From positions 1 to 48,715 of the forward strand of contig JAFQBE010000016.1 in NCBI GenBank assembly GCA_017416765.1: a DNA stretch of 48,715 nucleotides, in the 5' to 3' direction. Both the position numbers and the translations under genes were made by a program. Shown here one piece after another: positions 15,880-25,034 of the stretch; the first letter of the stretch is position 1; each line of letters begins with the position of its first letter. The notes under the pieces are model-generated. The model did no database searches. It saw nothing but the letters and a program-made list of their open reading frames with translations, and had not been told where the DNA came from. The DNA is from Clostridia bacterium (GTDB lineage Bacteria > Bacillota > Clostridia > Oscillospirales > Acutalibacteraceae).

Positions 15880-17970
15880 ATGCGAAAAGGTTTTTATAAA
15901 TCTAACAAATATCCGCAGCGTTTCTGCGAATATTTTAACGCTGAAAACGGTCTGCTTTCAAGCAAGGCTTTGTGCCTTGGTGCAGACAAAGGCGGCAATG
16001 TTTACATCGGTACAGAAAACGGACTTAACTACACAAAGGCAGACGGTACACTCGGCAGCTTCCCCTGCGGTAAGGTACAGATGATTTTTTCTGCAGGTGA
16101 TACTGTTTACTTTGCATCCGGCAATGAGCTGTATACAGCTGAAAACGGCGAAATCAGCTCCATGCAGACCTTTGAAGACGAAGTTATTCAGATGAGCGGT
16201 ACAGATACGCTCTACCTTATCACTCCAAGCTATCTCTACATACTTAACGACGGAAAGTTTGAAAAATTTTTCCATACAGAATTTATGCCGACCGATATTG
16301 CAATTTCAGGCGAAAAGATTACTGCCGCAAGCGGTGACAACTTCATTATCGTAAACGGTAAGAGAAAGCACTGGATGTCCATTTTCCATGAGCATTCAAC
16401 AATGCCCGAGTTTAATATAAACTGCATCGCTTTTGACGGTATCGGCTTTGTATGGCTTGGTACTGACAAGGGTGTATATATTTATGATATGAAAAACGGC
16501 TGGTACGGTCACGATGAACTCAACTGCCTGCCCGAAGAAGAGGTTTACAAAATCCGCTTTGCTGATGACGGCAGAGTTATTCTTTCCTCCGCTGCAGGTC
16601 TTATCATCATAAACAACGGTTCACGCAAGTATCTGCCTGCTTGCCGTTGGTCCTGCGAACCTAAGCTCAATGACGCTATTGCAGTAGGTGACACAATCTG
16701 GACAGCTACCGATTCCGGTGTTACAAAAATTACCGAAAAAATGATGACCCTTGAAGAAAAGGCTGATTATTTCTTCAACCTTACCGAAGAAAAGTATATC
16801 CGCGGTATGGGCTTCACAACGGGTATTGACGGTATTGAAAACTTTGATATTGATACAGGTAAGGTCTGCATTACCGACAATGACGGTCTTTGGACTCAGA
16901 CCTATGTCGGCGCTCTGGCTTATTGCTACGCAGTAACAAAGGATGAAAAGGTGCTTGAAGCTGCAAGACGCTCCATGAAGGCTATGGGCTACCTTGCTAA
17001 AATTTCAGGTGTCAAGGGGTTTACCGCACGCGCAGTACGCTTTGAAGGTGAACCCGGCTACGGTACGGTTGTAAAGCGTGACGGTCAGGAATGGCATCCC
17101 GCACCCAACGGCGAATGTGAATGGCTCGGTGAAACCTCAAGCGATGAAATGACCGGTCATTTCTTCGGCTTCTCACTCTATTACGATTTCTGTGCAAACG
17201 ATGAAGAAAAGGAATATATCAAAGAAATCGTATGCGATATAGTTGACCATATTCTTGAAAACAATTATACTCTTTGCGACGTTGACGGCCTGCCGACTAC
17301 ATGGGCTATGTGGAATCCCGAACAGCTCAACCGCAACAGCATGTGGCAGTGGGAAAAATGCATTAATTCCCTTGAAATGCTTACCTTCCTCAGCGTTGCT
17401 TACCATGTATCGGGCGATGAAAAGTACAGAGAAGAATACCTTCGCCTTGCAGTTGAAGAACATTTTGTTCTCAATGCCGCACAGCACAAGAAGGCAGACG
17501 GCCATACCTGCCATATCGACGATAATCTCGGCTTCCTCTGTACTGTTACAATTCTTCGCCTTGAAAATGACCCCGCAATGAGAAGATTTCTGCTTATGGG
17601 CATGAAGCACCATTGGGAATACGAGCGTCCCGAGCATTGCATGTTCTACAACCTTATCTACGGCGCATTTACCGACGAAGCATGTGACCTTGACCTTGCA
17701 GTTAAATCACTTCGCGAATTCCCCATGGACCTTGTACGCAGACCTATGGTAAATTCACTTCGCAAGGGTCTTGTTTACGATACCGAACAGGAGCGTTGGG
17801 GCGGCAGAAAGCAGCTTAAAGAAGCACTCGATATGGATGCAAGAATTGTATACAACTACGATTCCAATCCCTTTATCCCCGATGAAGGCAACGGCACGGT
17901 AGCTTCACCGCCGAGCGTATATCTGCTTCCTTACTGGTTCGGCAGATATTACGGTATTATCGGAGAATAA
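15880..17970 (+). CDS. Beta-propeller plus six-hairpin (alpha/alpha toroid) protein, putative cytoplasmic glycan enzyme
   Basis: A 696-residue protein without signal peptide or membrane helix. Residues 1 to about 290 hold repeated propeller blades resembling two-component regulator propeller repeats (NVYIGTENGLNYT, FVWLGTDKGVYIYD, TIWTATDSGVTKI). Residues 290-696 are helical and look like a six-hairpin glycosidase toroid, with TTGIDGIENFDIDTG, SSDEMTGHFFG and DGLPTTWAMWNPEQ. A paralogue lies at 32902-34683; the SSDE.T.HF and G.PTTWA.WN motifs are shared and probably line the active site. The ATG has AAAGGAG upstream. It is monocistronic, between a perfect promoter and a strong hairpin. The enzymatic role is inferred from fold likeness; a sugar-sensing role of the propeller is possible. 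Confidence 0.65.
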   Translation: MRKGFYKSNKYPQRFCEYFNAENGLLSSKALCLGADKGGNVYIGTENGLNYTKADGTLGSFPCGKVQMIFSAGDTVYFASGNELYTAENGEISSMQTFEDEVIQMSGTDTLYLITPSYLYILNDGKFEKFFHTEFMPTDIAISGEKITAASGDNFIIVNGKRKHWMSIFHEHSTMPEFNINCIAFDGIGFVWLGTDKGVYIYDMKNGWYGHDELNCLPEEEVYKIRFADDGRVILSSAAGLIIINNGSRKYLPACRWSCEPKLNDAIAVGDTIWTATDSGVTKITEKMMTLEEKADYFFNLTEEKYIRGMGFTTGIDGIENFDIDTGKVCITDNDGLWTQTYVGALAYCYAVTKDEKVLEAARRSMKAMGYLAKISGVKGFTARAVRFEGEPGYGTVVKRDGQEWHPAPNGECEWLGETSSDEMTGHFFGFSLYYDFCANDEEKEYIKEIVCDIVDHILENNYTLCDVDGLPTTWAMWNPEQLNRNSMWQWEKCINSLEMLTFLSVAYHVSGDEKYREEYLRLAVEEHFVLNAAQHKKADGHTCHIDDNLGFLCTVTILRLENDPAMRRFLLMGMKHHWEYERPEHCMFYNLIYGAFTDEACDLDLAVKSLREFPMDLVRRPMVNSLRKGLVYDTEQERWGGRKQLKEALDMDARIVYNYDSNPFIPDEGNGTVASPPSVYLLPYWFGRYYGIIGE

Positions 17971-17982
17971 CCCTATAAAACT

Positions 17983-18025
17983 AAAAGCCAGGGTGAGCAA
18001 ATTCACCTTGGCTTTTACTGTTTTT
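17983..18025. terminator. Bidirectional terminator between convergent genes
   Basis: AAAAGCCAGGGTGA pairs with TCACCTTGGCTTTT (one G-U wobble) around a six-base loop, then ACTGTTTTTAC. The flanking A and T tracts let it serve both strands. Confidence 0.8.
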
Positions 18026-18641
18026 ACTTTAAGAATACATCAGGGTTATTCTTAATATATTCTCCTGCGGGTATGAACAAATCAATATCCTTCGTAAGTT
18101 TTTCAAATTCTTCATTCAGCCTGTCGATATTCTGCGGAATAACGGAAGCGGTTTCGTTTTCTTCATCGTAGCAATCAAACATTTCTTTTATAACAGCGTA
18201 AATTTCTTTGCTTACAAACAATTCTGCCGCATCAACTGAATCGCTTGTCAGCGGGCGGCTGCTTGCCTTGAAAAAGGCGGAAAGCTTTAATTCTTTGGCT
18301 TCGCTGGCAAGGTAATAGTAAGCGTATATCTTTTTTTGTCCGTCTGTCATTGAATTGTAAAAATTTTCGGTGTTTTCAGCTTTCTGGCAGGCGGCTTCAA
18401 GGTTAAGCGCAACTCCTTCAAAAAGCGAACCGGCGGGCGCATTTTCAATAATTTGAGCCGTTAAATCCTTGTAAGCATCGCGTATTTCTTTGTTGCGCTT
18501 TGCTTTTGCCATTATTTCGTTTACTTCTTTTTTGTGCCTTGTAGCTGCTGTAGCAGCTTTTTTCCAAACAAACACAGTGATTATAATAAGCACAAAAAGT
18601 ATAATGTACAGATACCAGAATTCCTGCATGTTTTGTAGCAT
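18024..18641 (-). CDS. Hypothetical protein with N-terminal membrane anchor
   Basis: A 205-residue protein I do not recognise. Residues 8-27 form one membrane helix (YLYIILFVLIIITVFVW), followed by a Lys/Arg-rich helical stretch likely to be cytoplasmic and about 150 residues of mostly helical acidic sequence. No catalytic motif is evident. The second ATG (18641) is chosen because it lies eight bases after AAGGAG, whereas the first is only two bases away. It follows rsmI on the same strand after only 12 bases, so it belongs to the trmN6-like/rsmI operon. Its role may be unrelated to RNA modification. Confidence 0.6.
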   Translation of the reverse strand: MLQNMQEFWYLYIILFVLIIITVFVWKKAATAATRHKKEVNEIMAKAKRNKEIRDAYKDLTAQIIENAPAGSLFEGVALNLEAACQKAENTENFYNSMTDGQKKIYAYYYLASEAKELKLSAFFKASSRPLTSDSVDAAELFVSKEIYAVIKEMFDCYDEENETASVIPQNIDRLNEEFEKLTKDIDLFIPAGEYIKNNPDVFLK

Positions 18642-18653
18642 TTTCATTTCTCC

Positions 18654-19496
18654 TTAATCTAATAACATTTTATAAATATCGCTCTTTTTAAAGCCTGTTT
18701 CCTTTGCTGTTTGCTTTGCGGCTTCGCTTGTGCCGCAACCGTTTTCTATCATTTTCTGTGCCAGTTTTACAGCCTGTTCGAGCGTCATTTCTGCTGTTTC
18801 TTCCTCGGGCGCACCGTCAACTATAATTACATATTCACCCTTGGGGTCAGTTGCTTCATATTTTTCTATTGCCGCAAAAAGTGTGGTGCGTATAACTTCC
18901 TCGTGTATTTTTGTTATTTCGCGCACAAGTGCAATTCTGCGGTCGCCGAAATATTCAGCCATTTCCTTGAGCGTGCCGAGCAGCTTGTGCGGTGCTTCAT
19001 AAAAGCACATGGTGCGTTTTTCGTTTCTCAGTTCTTCAAGGTGTTCTCTGCGGCGAGGCTTGCTTGTGCTTAAAAAACCTTCAAATGTAAATCTCTTTGC
19101 ACACATACCGGAAAGCGCAAGTGCACTTACAAACGCACATGGACCGGGCACTACCGCAACGGGAATATTCATATTGTGGCAAAGGTCAACCAAATCCTCA
19201 CCGGGGTCGGATACTGCGGGCATGCCTGCATCTGTTACAAGGCAGCAGTTTTCGCCCGCCATAAGCCGTGCAGCAATCTGCTCTCCGCGTTCTTTTCTGT
19301 TATGTTCATGGTAGCTTACCATGGGCTTTTTTATTTCAAAACGGTTGAGAAGTTTAAGCGTTACCCTTGTGTCTTCGGCGGCTATAAAATCGCAGCTCTC
19401 AAGTGCTTCAACAGCCCTTGGCGAAAAATCGCCCAGGTTACCAATCGGTGTGCCGACTATATAAAGTGTACCGATACTTTTGTTTTCAGTTTGCAT
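18654..19496 (-). CDS. rsmI: 16S rRNA (cytidine(1402)-2'-O)-methyltransferase RsmI
   Basis: A 280-residue tetrapyrrole-methylase-fold enzyme that 2'-O-methylates C1402 in the ribosomal P site. Diagnostic motifs are GTLYIVGTPIGNLGD at the N-terminus, AAEDTRVT, LVTDAGMPAVSDPG and VVPGPCA. The ATG at 19496 overlaps the end of the preceding methyltransferase gene by 11 bases; a TTG 21 bases upstream is an alternative. The small gene downstream is 12 bases away. The pairing with a TrmN6-like gene is common in Firmicutes (the yabB-yazA-yabC neighbourhood). Confidence 0.95.
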   Translation of the reverse strand: MQTENKSIGTLYIVGTPIGNLGDFSPRAVEALESCDFIAAEDTRVTLKLLNRFEIKKPMVSYHEHNRKERGEQIAARLMAGENCCLVTDAGMPAVSDPGEDLVDLCHNMNIPVAVVPGPCAFVSALALSGMCAKRFTFEGFLSTSKPRRREHLEELRNEKRTMCFYEAPHKLLGTLKEMAEYFGDRRIALVREITKIHEEVIRTTLFAAIEKYEATDPKGEYVIIVDGAPEEETAEMTLEQAVKLAQKMIENGCGTSEAAKQTAKETGFKKSDIYKMLLD

Positions 19497-20196
19497 AGCC
19501 GCCGTATATCCTTTCAAGTTCCTTTTCGTCGTTCATATAAAGCGTATTTTCCGTAACAAGTCCGGGCTTTGCGTCTTTTTTGCCTTCAATCAGCACAAGC
19601 CACGGTGCGCTTTTTTCATTCTTTGCTACAAAGCGCAGACGCTTTGGTTCAAGCCTGTTTTCACGCATGGTGCAGATAATGTCAGTCAGCCTTTCAGGTC
19701 GGTGGCACATACACATTCTGCCGCCCGAGCGCAAAAGCCATGCCGCTTGTTTTACAATATCATCAAGCGTACAGCAGACTTCGCTGCGTATGATTCTGTG
19801 CGGTTCATCGCCGCAATCGTAGCCGCTGCCTACAAGAAAATACGGGGGATTGACCGTAAGCAAATCAAAGCTGCCGGCGGGTATATTTTTTCTTATTTCT
19901 TTTAAATCGACATTTAATATATTAAGCCTTTTTTCAAGCTGACTCATTTCAACAGCCCTTTGCATAAGCGCACAGGCATCAGCCTGTATTTCAACCGCTG
20001 TAACAGGCTTATTTTTAATATCTCTTAACATCAGCAGGGGAATGATACCGCAGCCGCTGCATAGGTCGCAGGTGGATTCGCGGTGCTTTATATCTGCAAA
20101 ATCATACAGCAGGAAGGCATCTGTGCCAAAGGTGTGTATTTCGCTGAGTATCGCATAAACACCGCCGCCGAGTGATTCAATTTTTTCTTCGCTCAT
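19486..20196 (-). CDS. TrmN6-like tRNA1(Val) (adenine(37)-N6)-methyltransferase family protein
   Basis: A 236-residue class I SAM-dependent methyltransferase. The SAM-binding motif CDLCSGCGIIPLL lies near residues 42-54 and the N6-adenine catalytic tetrapeptide is in LTVNPPYF near 113-120. This matches the YabB/YfiC family, whose Escherichia coli member methylates A37 of tRNA1(Val); the target here is assumed by family. The ATG has a CAGGAGGG site upstream. It is first in a three-gene minus-strand operon with a TTGACA/TATAAT promoter, and overlaps rsmI by 11 bases. Confidence 0.88.
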   Translation of the reverse strand: MSEEKIESLGGGVYAILSEIHTFGTDAFLLYDFADIKHRESTCDLCSGCGIIPLLMLRDIKNKPVTAVEIQADACALMQRAVEMSQLEKRLNILNVDLKEIRKNIPAGSFDLLTVNPPYFLVGSGYDCGDEPHRIIRSEVCCTLDDIVKQAAWLLRSGGRMCMCHRPERLTDIICTMRENRLEPKRLRFVAKNEKSAPWLVLIEGKKDAKPGLVTENTLYMNDEKELERIYGGYAN

Positions 20197-20227
20197 TTTG
20201 CCCTCCTGAAAAACAGTGTGTTTTATT

Positions 20228-20255
20228 ATTATAATACATTATGCAGAATTGTCAA
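20228..20255 (-). promoter_or_regulatory. Sigma-A promoter for the TrmN6-like/rsmI operon
   Basis: On the minus strand TTGACA (20250-20255), 16 bases, TATAAT (20228-20233). Confidence 0.8.
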
Positions 20256-20270
20256 ATTACAGTTTAATAA

Positions 20271-20306
20271 AAAAGAATCCGATACAATATTGTACCGGAT
20301 TCTTTT
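20271..20306 (-). terminator. Intrinsic terminator of the CehA-like gene
   Basis: AAAAGAATCCGG pairs with CCGGATTCTTTT-type sequence through a nearly perfect 36-base inverted repeat, and the minus strand runs into a T-rich tract. Confidence 0.85.
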
Positions 20307-20316
20307 AAACTGAAGA

Positions 20317-21690
20317 TTAGCCTATTGCTCTGACAAGTTCCTGGAAGATAACATAGAGTCTTGTGCTCTTGAACCAGAATATAATGTCTTCAAGAATTGC
20401 ATTAAAGCTTGTTTCTTCCTCGTATTTGAGGTCTTCTGCGCCGTTGTCAATAACAAGGGGCTGAGTTACGGTCATGCCGCCCTCACCGAGAATTTCAGCG
20501 CGGATGTAGAGGAAATCTTCTGCACCTTCGATTTCATCAAGGTTGAGAGTATGTGTGCCGCTGCCGTTTACAGCCTTCTTGTCGATAACCTTGCCGTTGG
20601 CAATCCACTGAATCTGCTGTGCGTCAGTAAATTCGCAAGTAACTGTGTGACCTGCTGTTGTGACCTTTGTGAACATCGGGTAGGGAAGGTCGCTGTCGAT
20701 AACATCGAATTCTTCTGTAGGACCGATTTCAAAGTCATTTGCGCGAAGCTTTCTTGTAACTGAGAAGAAAGCACCGTTCTGCATTGTTTCTCTGACATGG
20801 TCCATATCATTTTCTTCCATCATGAAAATCATGAAAGAAGAATCAATGGTGCTTAAAAAGTGAGCGTCGGTGTTGCTGTAGCCGAGTACGTTTCTGCCGT
20901 AGGGCAGGCAGTACATGAGAAGGTTATCCCACAGTACGCGGTCGTAGCCTGTTGTGCCGTTGCGTTCGTTGAAAACTTCCATACCGGTGCAGGAAAGATA
21001 TTTAAGCAGTATATCGCCGAAGTATTTGATGTTTGCAGGGTCATTTACTGCATCGGGGTTGCTGTTGGAATCAAGCCAGTCACCGGGGTGGTTGATGTGG
21101 GAAAGGCCGCCGTTTTCTTCAATGAATTTAATTGCACTTTCGAATGAGTTTTCGCCGCCGTCCCATGTGTTGCCGACATCAGCGGGAAGGAAGTAGCCGT
21201 TTGTATGGCTCTTTGTAAGGGTTATGTAACCAAATTCATTAGCGCCGGTAACGCAGGTCATGCCCTTGCCGCGGGGTGTTCCGTCATAAAGAGGATATGT
21301 ACCTGTTGTGATACCCTTGTATTCTTCATCTGTAAGGTGAGCAACCTCGTTGCCGAGAATATACTGATAAAGGTAAAGTGCAGGGCGTGCAGGCTCTTTG
21401 TTCCATTCTACACCTGTTACACCGTGGTCGGCATTTGCAACAAAATCGTAGCCCTGCTCGTAATATTCCTTAATCATTACGGGCAGAGAAAGGTCTGCGT
21501 CGGAATAGGTTGTGTGTGTGTGGAGTGTGCCTTTGTATGCACCCCAGGCATTGTCACCGCTCCATACAACCCTGTCATATGGGGAAACAATGGTGTAATC
21601 CGCATCTGCGGCGCTGACACTCATAATGCAAACCTGCATTGCAAGTATCAGGCAGAGGAGTACGCTGAAAATTTTTGCTGTTTTTTTCAT
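20317..21690 (-). CDS. Secreted CehA/McbA-type PHP metallohydrolase
   Basis: A 457-residue exported protein. A classic signal peptide ends near residue 28 (VSAADA). The PHP-like metal site is visible as GTLHTHTTYSDAD (residues about 54-66), NADHGV, SHINHPGDW and YSNTDAHF. These match the CehA/McbA family, which includes carbamate and phosphonate hydrolases, although most gut members have unknown substrates. The last 120 residues form an immunoglobulin-like or stalk region ending in an amphipathic or hydrophobic helix that may hold it at the membrane. An AAGGAGG site precedes the ATG. It has its own TTGACA/GATAAT promoter and terminator. A second, cytoplasmic PHP protein lies at 146-907, but the two differ in size and architecture. 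Confidence 0.8.
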   Translation of the reverse strand: MKKTAKIFSVLLCLILAMQVCIMSVSAADADYTIVSPYDRVVWSGDNAWGAYKGTLHTHTTYSDADLSLPVMIKEYYEQGYDFVANADHGVTGVEWNKEPARPALYLYQYILGNEVAHLTDEEYKGITTGTYPLYDGTPRGKGMTCVTGANEFGYITLTKSHTNGYFLPADVGNTWDGGENSFESAIKFIEENGGLSHINHPGDWLDSNSNPDAVNDPANIKYFGDILLKYLSCTGMEVFNERNGTTGYDRVLWDNLLMYCLPYGRNVLGYSNTDAHFLSTIDSSFMIFMMEENDMDHVRETMQNGAFFSVTRKLRANDFEIGPTEEFDVIDSDLPYPMFTKVTTAGHTVTCEFTDAQQIQWIANGKVIDKKAVNGSGTHTLNLDEIEGAEDFLYIRAEILGEGGMTVTQPLVIDNGAEDLKYEEETSFNAILEDIIFWFKSTRLYVIFQELVRAIG

Positions 21691-21722
21691 AAGGTTAAAC
21701 CTCCTTAAATTCTATAGTTTAA

Positions 21723-21751
21723 ATTATCGCATTAATATTAAGATTTGTCAA
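21723..21751 (-). promoter_or_regulatory. Sigma-A promoter for the CehA-like gene
   Basis: On the minus strand TTGACA (21746-21751), 17 bases, GATAAT (21723-21728), just beyond the GH13 stop. Confidence 0.75.
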
Positions 21752-21753
21752 TC

Positions 21754-23613
21754 TTATTTTTCTAAAATTACTGCACCGTAAGCGGGTATATCAACACTTG
21801 TGTAGCTGACCGAATTTCCGCCGATAAGCAATCTTGCACCGTGCCAGCTTTCGGGCAGGTAGTAGGTTATGGGGTGTACATTTCGGTTAGCTATTGTTAA
21901 AATGCGGTTGCCGTTTCCGCATCTTTCATAGGCTATACAGCCTGCAGCTTCGGATACCGGTATGAATTCGCCGTCTTTAAGGGCAGGGGAATTGCACCTG
22001 ATTCTGCCGAGTGCTTTGTACCATTCAAGCAGCTCCTTGTTTTCATTACCCCAGGGATAACAGCCGCGGTTAAACGGGTCTCTGCATCCTTCAAGCCCTG
22101 CTTCGTCGCCGTAGTATATGCTCGGTATACCGGGCAGGGTAAACTGAATTGCAGAGGCGGTTTTCATCATTTGTATGCCTATTTCTTTTTGTTCGTTTGT
22201 GAGCTTCTGTTGTGCCTGCCAGCGCCTGTCGCGGTTTTCGCAGCTTTCGCCGACCATGGCCGTAATTGCTCTTACCGTATCGTGTGTGCCTATGTGATTC
22301 ATCAGCAGGTTGATACATTGCGGAGGGTAGTTTTCCAGAATACTGAGTATTTTATTTGTAAATCCGCTTGCAATGCCTGTACGCATAAAGTACATTACGG
22401 CATCGGCAAAGGGGTAGTTCATAACGCTGTCAAGCTGACCGCCGAGCAAATACCTGCGGCGGATATTGTAGGCGCTTTTGTTTGATGCATCTTCCCAAAC
22501 TTCGCCAAGTATAAGCGCATCTTTGCTTTCTTCTTTTACGCAGGTGTTCAGCCGGTCAAGGAAGCTGTCGGGCAGTTCGTCTGCAACATCAAGCCGCCAG
22601 CCCGATGCACCGAGATTCAGCCACTTTTTTATAACTCCGTTTTTACCGAACATGAATTCGCAGTAGCTGTTATCCTGCTCATTTATGTTTGGCAGAGTAT
22701 CAAAATCCCACCAGCATTCGTAATCGCTGTTCCAATTGCGGAAGCTGTACCACGAATAATAGGGCGATTCCTTGCTCTGGTATGCACCTACAGAAGCATA
22801 GCGGTTCAATTTGTTAAAATATACGCTGTCTGCACCTGTATGGTTAAATACACCGTCAAGAATAATACTGATACCCTTTTTATCTGCGGCTTTGCACAGG
22901 CTTGCAAAATCATTTTCTGTGCCGAGCAACGGGTCAATTTTCGTGTAGTCTGCCGTATCATAGCGGTGGTTTGAATGTGCTTCAAATATAGGGTTAAGAT
23001 ATATGCAGTTAACACCTAAAGAAGCTATATAGTCGAGCTTTTCTTCTATGCCTTTCAGGTTGCCGCCGAAATAATCGCTGTTTGTTATTTTACCTTTTTC
23101 GTTGGGCTGCCAGCGTGGCTTCCCGCCCCAATCATCGCGCAGCTCTCTGTCTGCAGGTACATCTTTGGCTTTTATATCTGCTTTATAAAATCTGTCGGGG
23201 AAAATCTGGTATATAATACCGCCCTTGAATTTTTCGGGTGTTGTGAAATTTTTATCATAAACGGTCAGCTGCCATTCATCGCCATCTGCACCGAGCATAC
23301 CTACACCGTTTTCTTCGTGGTATATTTTACCGCTTCCGAAGGGGATATCGTATTCAAAGTGGTACCAGTAAAGCCCTGCATCCTGCGCAGTGAATTCAAT
23401 CCTCCACCATTCTTCGCCCAAACCTTCCATACAGTCCCAATAAAACGGGTATTTTACCGCTTTTTCGCCGTCTTTGCGTATAACAAGCCTTACGGCACTG
23501 CAACGCATTTCACGCGGCAAAATTACGCGCAAAGAAACGGCGCAGCCCGATGGGATTGCGCCGAAAATGCTTTTATGAAACCGAAGCCTTGAATTGTAGG
23601 GGATATAGTGCAT
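21754..23613 (-). CDS. GH13 alpha-amylase family glycosidase (neopullulanase/cyclomaltodextrinase-like)
   Basis: A 619-residue intracellular enzyme, with no signal peptide. Residues 1-125 form an N-terminal beta domain like that of maltogenic amylases. The TIM barrel then shows the GH13 regions: DGVFNHTG, GWRLDVADE (nucleophile Asp), LGEVWED (acid/base Glu) and NHIGTHDT. A beta-sandwich ends the protein. The likely role is hydrolysis of maltodextrins, pullulan fragments or cyclodextrins in the cytoplasm, complementing glycogen phosphorylase close by. Its ATG is ten bases after the mgtE stop, with AGGTGAAATCTC upstream, so it probably shares the mgtE leader and its regulation. The exact specificity cannot be set by eye. 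Confidence 0.88.
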   Translation of the reverse strand: MHYIPYNSRLRFHKSIFGAIPSGCAVSLRVILPREMRCSAVRLVIRKDGEKAVKYPFYWDCMEGLGEEWWRIEFTAQDAGLYWYHFEYDIPFGSGKIYHEENGVGMLGADGDEWQLTVYDKNFTTPEKFKGGIIYQIFPDRFYKADIKAKDVPADRELRDDWGGKPRWQPNEKGKITNSDYFGGNLKGIEEKLDYIASLGVNCIYLNPIFEAHSNHRYDTADYTKIDPLLGTENDFASLCKAADKKGISIILDGVFNHTGADSVYFNKLNRYASVGAYQSKESPYYSWYSFRNWNSDYECWWDFDTLPNINEQDNSYCEFMFGKNGVIKKWLNLGASGWRLDVADELPDSFLDRLNTCVKEESKDALILGEVWEDASNKSAYNIRRRYLLGGQLDSVMNYPFADAVMYFMRTGIASGFTNKILSILENYPPQCINLLMNHIGTHDTVRAITAMVGESCENRDRRWQAQQKLTNEQKEIGIQMMKTASAIQFTLPGIPSIYYGDEAGLEGCRDPFNRGCYPWGNENKELLEWYKALGRIRCNSPALKDGEFIPVSEAAGCIAYERCGNGNRILTIANRNVHPITYYLPESWHGARLLIGGNSVSYTSVDIPAYGAVILEK

Positions 23614-23623
23614 GAGATTTCAC

Positions 23624-24973
23624 CTAAATTAAAAATGCCTTTGCAAGTGCGAAATAAATAACAAGGGTAACAATATCTACGAGTGTTGCAATCATCGGAC
23701 CTGCCATAAGTGCAGGGTCAAGCTTTACTATCTTTGCAAAAATAGGAAGCGAGCAGCCGATGAGCTTTGAAACGATAATTGCTATAAGCATTGCAAGCGA
23801 AACAACAAGAAAAACTTCAATTGTGCCTTCGCTGAAAAAGTACATTCGTATTATATTGGCTGTTGCAAGCACAAGACCGCATACTGCGGAAACACGAAGC
23901 TCTTTTAAAACAATTTTAAAGTAATCCTTTATTTCAATTTCGCCCACTGCAAGTCCGCGGATAATAAGCGTTGAAACCTGGCTGCCTGCGTTACCTGCCG
24001 TACCCATTAGCATGGGCATTGACGCAGTCAACGCAACAAAGCCCGAAAGCAACGCTTCATATCCTTCTATAATCATGCCTGTAAATGTGCCGGAAATCAT
24101 CAGGATAAGCAGCCACAGAATTCTGTTCTTTGCAAGCTTGAATATGCCGGTTTTCAGATATTCATCGTCTGACGGGGTCATAGCCGCCATTTTTTCAAAG
24201 TCTTCCGTTACTTCTTCTTCAATAACGTCAACAACGTCGTCAATAGTAATGATACCGACAAGGCGGTTTTCGTTATCGGTAACGGGTACGCTCAAAAGGT
24301 CATACTTGCGTACAATGTCGGCAACATATTCCTGGTCATCAAGCGTGTTAACGCTGATTAGGGATGCAGCATCTTCCATTATTTCGGAAAGCAGAGTGCT
24401 GTCTTCGTTAAATATAAGCTCGCTCAAGCCTATCGTGCCGACAAGGTGACGCGCCTTATCAATACAGTAACAGGTGTAAATAGTTTCTTTATCAATACCT
24501 GTTCTGCGTATGTTTTCTATTGCCTGCGCCACGGTTAAATTGTCATGCAGCTGTACCATTTCAATGGTCATCATGCTGCCGGCGCTGTTTTCCGGGTAGC
24601 TTAAAAAGCGGTTTATAAGCTGACGGGTTTCCTTATCCGCGTTCTTTAAAACACGGGTGACAACATTTGCCGGAACTTCTTCAAGGAAGTCCACAGTATC
24701 GTCAAGGAAAAGCTCGTCAACAAGTTCGCTGAGCTCGCGGTCGGTAATCGAGTTAACAACATTCATCTGGTCATCGGGTTCAAGGTAGGCAAAAACCTCT
24801 GCCGAAATATCCTTGGGAAGTATGCGGAAAACCAGTAATTGCTGTTTTTGTTCAAGCTCGCCGAAAAATTCAGCTATATCAACTTCGTTGAGTTCGGAAA
24901 GCTCGGATTTTAGTGTGCCGAATTTGCCTGCTTCAAGCAGCTCAAAGAGAAATTCAAAGTTCTTCTCGTCCAT
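23624..24973 (-). CDS. mgtE: Magnesium transporter MgtE
   Basis: A 449-residue Mg2+ channel/transporter. Residues 1 to about 130 are the acidic helical N domain, 130-255 hold a CBS pair (VPVTDNENRLVGIITIDDVV) that senses internal Mg2+, and 285-449 form five membrane helices including the pore signature TAGNAGSQVSTLIIRG. Length and layout are normal. Its ribosome binding site (GGAAAGGG on the minus strand) lies in the 3' arm of a terminator hairpin ending just before the ATG, so both transcription and translation may be controlled. GH13 follows in the same operon. Confidence 0.95.
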   Translation of the reverse strand: MDEKNFEFLFELLEAGKFGTLKSELSELNEVDIAEFFGELEQKQQLLVFRILPKDISAEVFAYLEPDDQMNVVNSITDRELSELVDELFLDDTVDFLEEVPANVVTRVLKNADKETRQLINRFLSYPENSAGSMMTIEMVQLHDNLTVAQAIENIRRTGIDKETIYTCYCIDKARHLVGTIGLSELIFNEDSTLLSEIMEDAASLISVNTLDDQEYVADIVRKYDLLSVPVTDNENRLVGIITIDDVVDVIEEEVTEDFEKMAAMTPSDDEYLKTGIFKLAKNRILWLLILMISGTFTGMIIEGYEALLSGFVALTASMPMLMGTAGNAGSQVSTLIIRGLAVGEIEIKDYFKIVLKELRVSAVCGLVLATANIIRMYFFSEGTIEVFLVVSLAMLIAIIVSKLIGCSLPIFAKIVKLDPALMAGPMIATLVDIVTLVIYFALAKAFLI

Positions 24974-25017
24974 AAAAAATGCCCTTTCCGCTTGTTCGCT
25001 TCAAGCAGAAAGGGCAT
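24974..25017 (-). terminator. Attenuator-like terminator burying the mgtE ribosome binding site
   Basis: On the minus strand ATGCCCTTTCTGCTTG pairs with CAAGCGGAAAGGGCAT (one mismatch) around a 7-base loop, followed by six Ts and then the mgtE ATG. The GGAAAGGG in the 3' arm is eight bases from the ATG and is the only ribosome binding site available. Confidence 0.85.
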
Positions 25018-25034
25018 AGCTGACTAAACGGTTC

